Source of the DNA: an uncultured Micrococcales bacterium
GTDB taxonomy: Bacteria; Actinomycetota; Actinomycetes; Actinomycetales; Microbacteriaceae
NCBI GenBank assembly: GCA_903880095.1
Contig: CAIRNX010000032.1
Location: 1 to 33,879 of the forward strand
Direction of reading: 5' to 3'
DNA length: 33,879 bases
Shown: piece by piece, positions 27,417 through 33,879 of the stretch
How positions within the stretch are numbered: the stretch's first letter is position 1
How the letters are laid out: every line of letters begins with the position of its first letter
Notes under the pieces: generated by a model
Told to the model about the DNA's origin: nothing
The model's input: the letters and a program-made list of their open reading frames with translations, nothing else
The model's database searches: none
Position numbers and translations under genes: made by a program

Positions 27417-28126
27417 CCTTCGAAGGCATCTGGTAGTGGATACGCCGCGGGATTAGCGGCTTTCACAATTTCGTTGAGAACACGTTTTGTTGCAGTTTCG
27501 CCCACCCAAAGGTGCTTTGCCTCGTCGACGGGAATCAACTCTATTTGGGGAATCGGCTTGAATCTAAGCTCCGCCTCTTTTGGCTTCAGGTAGTCATCTA
27601 GTTCGGGCACAAGCGCGATAACCCGTTTGCCGTTGTTGGCCCAAACAGCCAGCTCTTCCTCGGTTGTGCGATGAAGCGGAGGTGAAAGCAGAATTACACC
27701 TATGACGTTCTTATCTGAACCGTATTTGAGAGCTAATTCTGTGCCAAACGACCAACCGACTAGCCAGATATATGGCAAACCTCTGCTCTCGGCAAATCTG
27801 ACCGCAGCTTCGACGTCGTGCTGCTCGGTGACGCCTTCACCAAACGAGCCTTCGCTCTTACCTCGAGGAGACTCGGTCCCGCGAGTGTTGAATCGAAGAA
27901 CCGCGAGGTCGGCAAGTGCCGGTAGGCGGTTGGCTGCTTTTCGCAAAATGTGTGAATCCATGAAACCGCCGGCGGTTGGCAGGGGGTGGAGAGTCACTAA
28001 AGTTGCTACAGGTTTCACCGAGACCGGCAAAGCCAACTCCCCCACCAGTGTTAGGCCATCGGATGTTTGAAGTGAAATATTTTCTCGAATAGCGGGTAAC
28101 TCAACCCCCGAACGAATCTCAATCAA
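27413..28126 (-). CDS. Alpha/beta hydrolase (dienelactone-hydrolase-like)
   Basis: A 237-residue cytosolic serine hydrolase without signal peptide. Motifs are TLHPLPTAGGFMDSHIL near the oxyanion strand, LRFNTRGTESPRG, and the elbow GWSFGTELA with Ser126 as nucleophile. The acid is probably Asp177 or Asp178 (VPELDDYLKP) and the base His205 (DEAKHLWVG). The small size and layout fit the dienelactone hydrolase or acyl-peptide-hydrolase-like group; the substrate is unknown. The start is TTG 28126, overlapping the preceding stop by four bases (TTGA) with no ribosome-binding site, so it depends on translation of the zinc-protein gene. It is the last gene of the transglycosylase operon. Confidence 0.85.
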   Translation of the reverse strand: MIEIRSGVELPAIRENISLQTSDGLTLVGELALPVSVKPVATLVTLHPLPTAGGFMDSHILRKAANRLPALADLAVLRFNTRGTESPRGKSEGSFGEGVTEQHDVEAAVRFAESRGLPYIWLVGWSFGTELALKYGSDKNVIGVILLSPPLHRTTEEELAVWANNGKRVIALVPELDDYLKPKEAELRFKPIPQIELIPVDEAKHLWVGETATKRVLNEIVKAANPAAYPLPDAFEG

Positions 28127-28422
28127 GTCAGTGGCCCCTGAAATTTAGCCCAGCAACCCGTGTGAAAGTGTCTGCGACCGTCGACTCCCCTTGATTCGTC
28201 CCAGGCGACAATATGCGAAGTGCCAACTCGAATTGAAATGAAGCAGTGTGGGCAGGTCCAACTCTTGTTTGAGTCTTCATTGTTTCCGGGCGTGGACTGC
28301 ACGCTGTAAGTTACGCCTCGCTTCACCTCCGTGCGCTTAAACCCGAATCGCGCACCGGTCAGGTCAATCTGCTCTTCTTCGCGTTTACCTTTGGAACGAC
28401 GCGGACGATTGCTTCTTGGCAT
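28123..28422 (-). CDS. Small zinc-binding protein of unknown function
   Basis: A 99-residue protein starting MPRSNRPRRSKGKREEEQ, very basic at first, then a metal-site pattern: WTCPHC (Cys pair) and, about 25 residues on, RRHFHTGCW (His and Cys). This is a compact treble-clef or zinc-ribbon-like arrangement. Similar small proteins with CPxC...HxxCW are common in Actinobacteria, sometimes labelled ATP/GTP-binding without support. The start is ATG 28422, overlapping the transglycosylase stop (TGATG); a longer frame to 28503 runs into that gene and is rejected. Nucleic-acid binding is plausible from the basic N-terminus but not shown. Confidence 0.72.
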   Translation of the reverse strand: MPRSNRPRRSKGKREEEQIDLTGARFGFKRTEVKRGVTYSVQSTPGNNEDSNKSWTCPHCFISIRVGTSHIVAWDESRGVDGRRHFHTGCWAKFQGPLT

Positions 28423-29078
28423 CAGTACCAGTTGAAAGTGTTCGAGTGCGCAAGGGCGCCGCAAGGCGTGTTGTAACGGCCGATCACGTAGCCGAGACCC
28501 CAATTTATTTGGGTTTCGGGGTTAGTCATCCAGTCTTCGCCAGCCGAAGCCATCTTGATGCCCGGGAGCGCTTGAGGAATACCGTAAGCGCCAGAGTTTG
28601 TATTGTGTGCCGTGACCTTCCAGTGCGATTCACGTTCCCACAACTTCACCAGGCAAGAGTATTGGTCCATACCCAAACCACGTTTGGCCAGAGCCTCGTA
28701 GGCGTAAGACTTGATCGATCCAACATCAGGAATGTCGGCGAGCTCAACGAACATCGCCTTAGCTGCATTGCCCGAAATCACCTGATAACCGCCACGTTCC
28801 ACGGTGATCTGTGTCGTCGTGAAGTCGTCAAAGTTCTGTTCGGCCGCTGTTCCAGAGCGATCTAAGGTATCGGCCGAAGCAAGTGTTGCCGAGTACGGGT
28901 CAACGATCGAAACCATCAAAAAACCTGCGGTGAGAATAAATCCGTTGATGCCCCGGCGGCTTCGCAAAGAGGTTGCCGTGCGAACTGGGCCAAGGTGAAA
29001 AGCAGCGCTCGCTACGTTGGTAACTGGCGAAAACGCTCGACTGACTACACCTTTGCGCTCTAATGCGTGTCTACCCAT
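28422..29078 (-). CDS. Lytic transglycosylase-like (SLT domain) exported protein
   Basis: A 218-residue protein predicted to cleave peptidoglycan outside the membrane. A basic N-terminal region of about 45 residues precedes one hydrophobic segment (about 44-60, FILTAGFLMVSIVDPYSA), acting as a signal or anchor. The C-terminal SLT-type domain has the likely catalytic Glu150 in WERESHWKVTAHNTNSGAYG, followed by IPQALPG and the family ending GRYNTPCGALAHSNTFNWY. The start is ATG 29078, with GAGG five bases upstream; the frame from 29102 adds eight residues without a site. A TAAACT box further upstream may be the promoter. It heads a three-gene operon with a zinc protein and a hydrolase. Confidence 0.88.
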   Translation of the reverse strand: MGRHALERKGVVSRAFSPVTNVASAAFHLGPVRTATSLRSRRGINGFILTAGFLMVSIVDPYSATLASADTLDRSGTAAEQNFDDFTTTQITVERGGYQVISGNAAKAMFVELADIPDVGSIKSYAYEALAKRGLGMDQYSCLVKLWERESHWKVTAHNTNSGAYGIPQALPGIKMASAGEDWMTNPETQINWGLGYVIGRYNTPCGALAHSNTFNWY

Positions 29079-29140
29079 GCTCACCTCACTTCTTTGGCAC
29101 AAAAGACAAGTTTATCAAGCGACCCTTTTTATTGCTAGAC

Positions 29141-29836
29141 CTAGCCCTTTGGCACTAATTGACCCGGGCATTTGCTTGTCAATATCTGAGAAATCTGGGA
29201 TTTTTCGGCACTCGTCATCCAAAGCTTGTATTTGGACTTCACAGCCACCTGCCTTGCCACGTATGGGCACCAATAGCCTCGATTTGGAGGCAACCAGGTT
29301 GCGGCGTCAGAATCGCTCTTAGCGCCGTTGGTTGGGCCATCGACAGCTAATAGGTTCAGCGGGTCGTTGGCAAAAGCCATCCTGGTTGAATAACTCAACT
29401 TTTGAGCTCCCTTCTGCCACGCATCGCTTAAAGGGACTACATGGTCGATCTGTACAGCAAGAGAGGTGCTAACACCCCGGACAAAACTGATCGTCTTAGC
29501 TGTGTAAGGATCTCGAAGCGTTCCGGTGGCAACGGTGCAAGCAGGGCTGCTTCGGTAGGTGATGTTTTTGAGATCGCGAATCAGAATGAAGTTTCTGGTG
29601 TCGCAATCTCCGATGCTTCCCCAACCATCGCCGAACTGCGAACGTGCATAGCCGGTCTTTGGTGCACGACCTTTAACGACAATAGTTTTGAGAACGGTAA
29701 GTGCTTTTGGCGTTGAGACGGCTTGGGCCTCGGTGACACCACCGAAAACCAATAGCAGAGCGAAACTAGCTGTAACGCTCGATATGAAGAAGCTCGACAA
29801 CGCGGTCAATGAACGCGTCGACCTGGATCTCTGCAT
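29141..29836 (-). CDS. Secreted HNH nuclease (DUF1524-like)
   Basis: A 231-residue exported protein. Residues 1-39 are a signal peptide with basic MQRSRSTRS, hydrophobic core and AQA cleavage site. The mature part has the HNH/beta-beta-alpha-metal pattern of DUF1524 secreted nucleases: QIDHVVPLSDAW (Asp131-His132), then FANDPLNLLAVDGPTNGAKSDSDAATWLPPN. Cysteines at GDCDTRN, PACTVA, YWCPYV and SKCPG could form two disulfides. A role in using extracellular DNA or in defence is inference. ATG 29836 is chosen because GAGGGG lies five bases upstream; GTG 29842 is the alternative. The first 71 bases overlap the end of the DivIVA-repeat gene in another frame. Confidence 0.87.
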   Translation of the reverse strand: MQRSRSTRSLTALSSFFISSVTASFALLLVFGGVTEAQAVSTPKALTVLKTIVVKGRAPKTGYARSQFGDGWGSIGDCDTRNFILIRDLKNITYRSSPACTVATGTLRDPYTAKTISFVRGVSTSLAVQIDHVVPLSDAWQKGAQKLSYSTRMAFANDPLNLLAVDGPTNGAKSDSDAATWLPPNRGYWCPYVARQVAVKSKYKLWMTSAEKSQISQILTSKCPGQLVPKG

Positions 29837-30311
29837 AGCCACCCCTCTTGACCTTAAAAACTGCCCTACGGACAGAGTTTAGGTCTAGCTCCCGACCTGT
29901 TTCGATGTGCGCCTCAACGCTCACCATGAAACGGTCGACCTGTTTGCGGTCGTAACCGCGAAGAATCAAGCCCGTGCTTGAAAAATGCCGGCGTCTAGGC
30001 CGATCAAGACGGCCCGTCAGTGAAGTTTTTATGGCGACGATTCGGTCGTGAAGAGCGTCGTGACCACCAACCGCACGTTTGCGATCAATCTCTGCCTTTG
30101 CAAATGCATCTTCGAGTCGGTCGATTGCTCCGTCAACAGCTGAGACAGAATACCCTTTTCGAACCATCGGAAATTCGGCTTGACGTAAATCGACAGAAAT
30201 CATGAGGTTTGCATCTCGATGAGAGTACTGCTCACGGGCCTTTTCTATGAAAGCGTCAACTGCCGCCGGTTCGTAACCGCGGCGTTTAGATTTAGGAAAA
30301 GTAAAGCTCAC
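29766..30311 (-). CDS. Protein with four DivIVA-type GYx4VD motifs
   Basis: A 181-residue basic protein without signal peptide or membrane segment. Four copies of GYx4VD followed by an amphipathic helix occur: Gly12-Asp19, Gly53-Asp60, Gly119-Asp126 and Gly158-Asp165. GY-x-x-x-x-VD is the core of the N-terminal DivIVA/DivIVA-domain motif (lipid- or curvature-binding region in DivIVA), usually present once. Here it is repeated without any long coiled coil; the region between copies 2 and 3 is basic. The GTG at 30311 is chosen because a TAAGAT box ends six bases upstream. It starts 10 bases after the cdsA stop. The fourth motif is encoded in the bases that also encode the start of the HNH nuclease. 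Confidence 0.8.
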   Translation of the reverse strand: MSFTFPKSKRRGYEPAAVDAFIEKAREQYSHRDANLMISVDLRQAEFPMVRKGYSVSAVDGAIDRLEDAFAKAEIDRKRAVGGHDALHDRIVAIKTSLTGRLDRPRRRHFSSTGLILRGYDRKQVDRFMVSVEAHIETGRELDLNSVRRAVFKVKRGGYAEIQVDAFIDRVVELLHIERYS

Positions 30312-30317
30312 TGGTCT

Positions 30318-30323
30318 ATCTTA
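30318..30323 (-). promoter_or_regulatory. -10 box (TAAGAT) of a leaderless promoter for the DivIVA-repeat gene
   Basis: TAAGAT on the minus strand is followed by six bases and then GTG at 30311. It overlaps the cdsA stop codon. No ribosome-binding site is present in the gap. Confidence 0.48.
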
Positions 30324-31166
30324 AGCCAGCAATGTTGCGATTAGGTATGTCACCAATATGGCGGGCAAAATCGAATCAAGGCGATCCATGACACCGCCGT
30401 GACCAGGCAACCACGAACTCATGTCTTTAACCCCTAAGTCGCGCTTTATTAGAGATTCGCTCAGATCACCAAACACCGCGGCAACCAAACCGCTCGACGC
30501 AACCAGTAAGCCTAGCCAAACCGAGCCATGAATGGCCAAGACAACGATTAGGACGCCCGTCGCGCCACCGAAAACAACCGAAGCGAGAAGGCCCTCGAGA
30601 GTCTTCTTGGGGCTGATACCGGGAGCAAGTTTGTGTTTGCCGAGCTTGCGACCAACCAAATAACCGGCCGTGTCACTTATCGCTGCAGTGACGATTGCAG
30701 CACACACCCAGGCGGCACCGTCATTGTGCCTTTTGAGAAGCAAGAACGCAAAACTGAAGGTCAGTGGCAAATAAATGACCACAAAGGCGGCAGCCGAAAA
30801 GTCACGAATTGTGCGACCAAAAGTTTGCCGAACGTCTTCGCGACGTTCAAAAAGAAGGTGAACCAAGCGCCAGATTGCCAGAAACCCGATCAAACCCAGC
30901 GACGTTACCCACTGCCAGAGCGGGCCACCTAGGTAGGTTGCTGGCATGATTACGGCTGAGCCAACCACCACGGGCACCCTAGGCACATACCAACCGGTCT
31001 GGCGAAGAGCAGAAGCGATCTCCCACGAGCCAGCCGCGATACCGACCACACCCAAGACTATGAATGCTTCTTTAACTACGAGGATGCTGGAGAGAAAGGC
31101 CGCACCCATAAGAAGACCGTAAAAGATCGACTTTGAGAGGCTTCTGCCACCAGCAGCTTCAGACAT
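30321..31166 (-). CDS. cdsA: Phosphatidate cytidylyltransferase
   Basis: CdsA makes CDP-diacylglycerol from phosphatidate and CTP for phospholipid synthesis in the membrane. The 281-residue protein has about seven to eight hydrophobic segments and the C-terminal signature at about 232-265: GDLSESLIKRDLGVKDMSS, then PGHGGVMDRLDS, with the acidic and Lys/Arg residues expected for metal and CTP binding. It starts with ATG directly after the frr stop, with GAGG five bases upstream. The order frr-cdsA is standard in Actinobacteria. Confidence 0.96.
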   Translation of the reverse strand: MSEAAGGRSLSKSIFYGLLMGAAFLSSILVVKEAFIVLGVVGIAAGSWEIASALRQTGWYVPRVPVVVGSAVIMPATYLGGPLWQWVTSLGLIGFLAIWRLVHLLFERREDVRQTFGRTIRDFSAAAFVVIYLPLTFSFAFLLLKRHNDGAAWVCAAIVTAAISDTAGYLVGRKLGKHKLAPGISPKKTLEGLLASVVFGGATGVLIVVLAIHGSVWLGLLVASSGLVAAVFGDLSESLIKRDLGVKDMSSWLPGHGGVMDRLDSILPAILVTYLIATLLA

Positions 31167-31727
31167 TTAGACCTCGAGAAGTTCGGCTTCTTTGCGCTTG
31201 AGAGCGTCATCGATAGCGTCAACGTGGGTCTTGGTTAGTGCATCAAGTTCTTTTTCGGCACGAGCAAGGTCGTCTTCGCCTGCAGAGCCATCCTTCTTCA
31301 ATACGGCCAGGTCATCGTTGCCCTTGCGGCGAATGTTTCGCACCGAAACACGCGCATCCTCAGCCTTAGTGCGCACGAGCTTCACATACTCTTTGCGACG
31401 CTCTTCGGTGAGGTCAGGTAGCGAAACGCGAATCACGTTTCCGTCGTTGTTTGGGGTTGCGCCAAGGTTTGGAACAGCAGCTACAGCCTTCTCAATGGCT
31501 AGAAGCGCGCTCTTGTCGTATGGAGTTATCAAAATCGTTCGAGCTTCAGGGTTTTGCAGGCTGGCTAGCTGGCCAAGCGGAGTGCCGGTGCCGTAGTAGT
31601 CGACCATAATCTTCTGAAACATGGCCGGGTTGGCGCGACCTGTGCGAACCGTTGCGAAGTCTTCTTTTGCAGACTCAACAGCCTTGCCCATCTTCTCTGT
31701 TGCCGAAGCAATAACTTCTGAAATCAT
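31167..31727 (-). CDS. frr: Ribosome recycling factor
   Basis: RRF splits the post-termination ribosome together with EF-G. The 186-residue protein is of normal length and shows [27 protein letters not shown] at the start, [16 protein letters not shown] in the beta domain, and [15 protein letters not shown] and [21 protein letters not shown] in the last helices. ATG 31727 has AAGGAG six bases upstream. It lies 10 bases after pyrH in the same operon. Confidence 0.98.
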   Translation of the reverse strand: MISEVIASATEKMGKAVESAKEDFATVRTGRANPAMFQKIMVDYYGTGTPLGQLASLQNPEARTILITPYDKSALLAIEKAVAAVPNLGATPNNDGNVIRVSLPDLTEERRKEYVKLVRTKAEDARVSVRNIRRKGNDDLAVLKKDGSAGEDDLARAEKELDALTKTHVDAIDDALKRKEAELLEV

Positions 31728-31737
31728 CCGAATCTCC

Positions 31738-32445
31738 TTATGCGGTTACGAAAGTACCGATTTTCTTGCCTTTGATGGCGTCGGTCACATTTGAGTCTGG
31801 CTGCATGCCAAAGACGCGCATCGGCATCTTGTTGTCCATGCAAAGGCTGAACGCGGTCGCGTCAACCACCTTGAGCCCTTGCACCAGGGCGTCCTGGTAG
31901 GTGATGGTTTCAAGCTTCTTGGCTTTCGGGTCCTTCTTCGGGTCTGCCGAATAGACGCCGTCCACGCCATTCTTAGCAACCAAAACCTCATCGGCTTTGA
32001 TTTCTAGTGCACGCTGAGCCGCAACCGTATCGGTTGAGAAGTATGGCAAACCAGCGCCGGCACCAAAGATTACTACTCGACCCTTCTCAAGGTGACGAAT
32101 CGCACGAAGCGGAATGTAGGGCTCGGTGACCTGAGACATGGTAATCGCCGATTGAACACGGACGTCGACCCCGGCCTGTTCTAGAAAGTCCTGGAGTGCG
32201 AGGGCGTTCATAACAGTGCCCAACATGCCCATGTAGTCTGCTCGACCGCGATCCATGCCGCGTTGCGAAAGCTCGGCACCTCTGAAGAAGTTACCGCCAC
32301 CAACGACGATGGCGACCTCTGCGTGCTTTGCGCCTTCTGCAATAGCCTTAGCCATTGCGGCAACGATGTCTGGGTTTACGCCGAGGGTTCCCCCACCGAA
32401 AGCCTCACCCGAAAGTTTTAGCAATACTCTGCGTTTTTGTGCCAT
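31738..32445 (-). CDS. pyrH: Uridylate (UMP) kinase
   Basis: PyrH phosphorylates UMP to UDP in pyrimidine nucleotide synthesis. The 235-residue amino-acid-kinase-fold protein has [14 protein letters not shown] at the start (Lys10), [11 protein letters not shown] at 46-56 and the [17 protein letters not shown] loop. ATG 32445 is chosen over ATG 32451, because the AGGAGG site ends directly at 32452 and would leave no space for the first ATG; the second has a six-base gap. The gene follows the tsf terminator, so it has its own promoter. Confidence 0.97.
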   Translation of the reverse strand: MAQKRRVLLKLSGEAFGGGTLGVNPDIVAAMAKAIAEGAKHAEVAIVVGGGNFFRGAELSQRGMDRGRADYMGMLGTVMNALALQDFLEQAGVDVRVQSAITMSQVTEPYIPLRAIRHLEKGRVVIFGAGAGLPYFSTDTVAAQRALEIKADEVLVAKNGVDGVYSADPKKDPKAKKLETITYQDALVQGLKVVDATAFSLCMDNKMPMRVFGMQPDSNVTDAIKGKKIGTFVTA

Positions 32446-32466
32446 GACCATCCTCCTGCTCTAACT

Positions 32467-32472
32467 ATCCTA
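32467..32472 (-). promoter_or_regulatory. Probable -10 box (TAGGAT) for pyrH-frr-cdsA
   Basis: TAGGAT on the minus strand sits 21 bases upstream of the pyrH ATG, between the tsf terminator and the AGGAGG site. No clear -35 hexamer. It supports separate transcription of pyrH-frr-cdsA. Confidence 0.35.
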
Positions 32473-32484
32473 GGCGTGACATAG

Positions 32485-32514
32485 AAAAAGGCTCGGTCTT
32501 ACGACCGAGCCTTT
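32485..32514 (-). terminator. Rho-independent terminator after tsf
   Basis: On the minus strand AAAGGCTCGGTC and GACCGAGCCTTT form a twelve-base-pair stem with a four-base loop, followed by TT and CTAT. It separates rpsB-tsf from pyrH. Confidence 0.9.
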
Positions 32515-32528
32515 CGCTAAAAGTTGAC

Positions 32529-33356
32529 TTAGGCGCCAACGCGGAAGCGAACGAATTCGCCTACGGTTACTCCAGCGTTCTCCAGAACCTTAGCTACGGT
32601 GAGCTTATTGTCCTTGGCGAAGTCCTGCTCAAGCAGAACGTTCTCCTTGAAGAAGCCAGTTACACGGCCTTCAACGATCTTCGGAAGAGCAGCCTCAGGC
32701 TTGCCTTCGTTACGTGCGGTCTCCTCGGCAATACGGCGTTCAGAGGCAACAAGGTCAGCGTCTACGTCGTCACGGTGAAGGTGAACTGGCGAGAATGCTG
32801 CAATGTGAACTGCAACGTCGTGTGCGGTGTCTGCGTCGCTACCCGAGTAAGCAACAAGAACGCCAACCTGTGGAGGTAGGTCCTTGCTGGTGCGGTGTAG
32901 GTAAGCGTCAACTGCGTCACCGTTGACGACTGCTAGGCGGCGAAGTTCGACCTTCTCGCCCATGATTGCAGCCTCATCGTTGATTGCGTCAGCAACGGTC
33001 TTGCCACCGAAGTCGGCAGCGAGTGCCTCTTCTAGGGTTGCCGCGCCAGCCGCAGCAACTGCGTCAGCGATCTGCTCTGAGAGAGCGATGAACTTGTCTG
33101 CCTTTGCAACGAAGTCGGTCTCGCAGGCAAGCTCTAGAAGCCAGCCGGTGGTTCCCGAAACGCGTGCAACGATTAGTCCGTTAGAGGTGGTGCGGCCTTC
33201 ACGCTTGGTGACGCCCTTCAAACCCTTTAGACGTAGAACCTCAAGAGCCTTGTCGATGTTGCCGTCGGCCTCATCAAGAGCACCCTTGCAGTCCATCATG
33301 CCGGCGCCTGAGCGCTCGCGAAGTGCCTTTACGTCGGCTGCGGTGTAGTTAGCCAT
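32529..33356 (-). CDS. tsf: Translation elongation factor Ts
   Basis: EF-Ts is the nucleotide exchange factor for EF-Tu. The 275-residue protein opens with [24 protein letters not shown], the UBA-like domain and its family signature, followed by the TDFV motif ([13 protein letters not shown]) that contacts EF-Tu. [15 protein letters not shown] and [21 protein letters not shown] are in the C-terminal part. Its ATG shares one base with the rpsB stop (TAATG), and GAGGAGG lies upstream. Confidence 0.98.
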   Translation of the reverse strand: MANYTAADVKALRERSGAGMMDCKGALDEADGNIDKALEVLRLKGLKGVTKREGRTTSNGLIVARVSGTTGWLLELACETDFVAKADKFIALSEQIADAVAAAGAATLEEALAADFGGKTVADAINDEAAIMGEKVELRRLAVVNGDAVDAYLHRTSKDLPPQVGVLVAYSGSDADTAHDVAVHIAAFSPVHLHRDDVDADLVASERRIAEETARNEGKPEAALPKIVEGRVTGFFKENVLLEQDFAKDNKLTVAKVLENAGVTVGEFVRFRVGA

Positions 33357-33879
33357 TACTTGGCCTCCTCTTCCTTGGTCTCTTCAACAGCCTCGGCTGC
33401 TGGAGCTGCTACCTCAGCGGCAGGTGCTTCGAGAAGCTCCTTCTCCCACTCAGCTAGTGGCTCAACTTCTTCAACCTTCGAGTGCTTTGCCTTTAGACCT
33501 TCGGCAACTGCGTCAGCAATTACACGGGTAAGCAGAGCAACCGAACGGATTGCGTCGTCGTTTCCTGGAATACCAATGGTGACCTCGTCTGGGTCACAGT
33601 TGGTGTCGAGGATACCGATTACAGGAATGCCGAGCTTCTTGGCTTCGGTGATGGCTAGGTGCTCTTTGTTGGTGTCAACAACCCAGATCGCCGAAGGGGT
33701 CTTGGTTACGTTGCGGATACCGCCGAGAGACTTCTCAAGCTTGTCCTTTTCACGGCGAAGGATCAAAAGTTCCTTCTTGGTGAGGCCGGTCTTGGTGGCG
33801 CCCGAGAAGTCCATGACTTCGAGTTCCTTTAGACGCGAAAGACGCTTCTGGATGGTCTGGAAGTTGGTCAAAAGACCAC
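33356..33879 (-). CDS. rpsB: 30S ribosomal protein S2, C-terminal part
   Basis: The frame is open to the window edge and its first visible residues GLLTNFQT match the middle of S2, so roughly the first 100 residues are outside; the TTG at 33871 is not the start. Visible family features are [31 protein letters not shown] and [37 protein letters not shown]. The tail of about 45 residues is rich in Glu and Ala, as in many actinobacterial S2 proteins. It is followed by tsf with a one-base overlap. Confidence 0.98.
   Translation of the reverse strand, partial: GLLTNFQTIQKRLSRLKELEVMDFSGATKTGLTKKELLILRREKDKLEKSLGGIRNVTKTPSAIWVVDTNKEHLAITEAKKLGIPVIGILDTNCDPDEVTIGIPGNDDAIRSVALLTRVIADAVAEGLKAKHSKVEEVEPLAEWEKELLEAPAAEVAAPAAEAVEETKEEEAK

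Overview
The window looks like a chromosomal segment of a free-living actinobacterium, most likely a small-genome Microbacteriaceae (freshwater Luna-type, e.g. Rhodoluna/Aquiluna-like). The grounds are moderate GC, very tight packing with many 1-4 nt overlaps, TTG/GTG starts, -10 boxes placed for leaderless mRNAs, GatCAB, a GlgE-type glucan pathway, DivIVA-like coiled-coil proteins and the order rpsB-tsf-pyrH-frr-cdsA. The taxon is inferred from content, not from a marker search. I see no insertion sequence, phage gene or CRISPR array.

Layout. 1-881: tail of a UPF0303/HbpS-like protein overlapping by 4 nt a secreted protein whose mature N-terminus is a near-complete ubiquitin fold (about 54 of 73 positions identical to eukaryotic ubiquitin by hand alignment), fused to an OmpA-like C-terminal domain; then tRNA-Arg(TCT). 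894-6515: membrane-anchored alpha/beta hydrolase, class III aminotransferase and a divergent AcrB-type RND transporter. 6580-7319: oligoribonuclease, tRNA-His and a shared terminator. 7321-10947: gatC-gatA-gatB plus a small ABM-like protein. 11091-12134: DivIVA-like coiled-coil protein. 12178-16426: cysteine desulfurase, mnmA and ligA. 16467-22675: glgX-glgE-glgB. 22669-25184: thioredoxin-fold/TPR protein without the CxxC motif, and a 563-residue membrane protein. 25251-27416: second DivIVA-like protein and an AI-2E-family permease. 27413-29078: lytic transglycosylase, small zinc-binding protein and alpha/beta hydrolase. 29141-30311: protein with four DivIVA-type GYx4VD motifs, overlapping in another frame a secreted HNH nuclease. 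30321-33879: rpsB (partial)-tsf-pyrH-frr-cdsA.

How the genes work together. GatCAB makes correctly charged Gln/Asn-tRNA. The desulfurase can supply sulfur to MnmA for tRNA 2-thiouridine. GlgE extends, GlgB branches and GlgX debranches alpha-glucan. The rpsB-cdsA block is housekeeping. The most unusual element is the secreted ubiquitin-OmpA fusion: it has no C-terminal Gly-Gly and no E1/E2/deubiquitinase gene nearby, so it looks like an extracellular or wall-associated ubiquitin mimic rather than a conjugated modifier.
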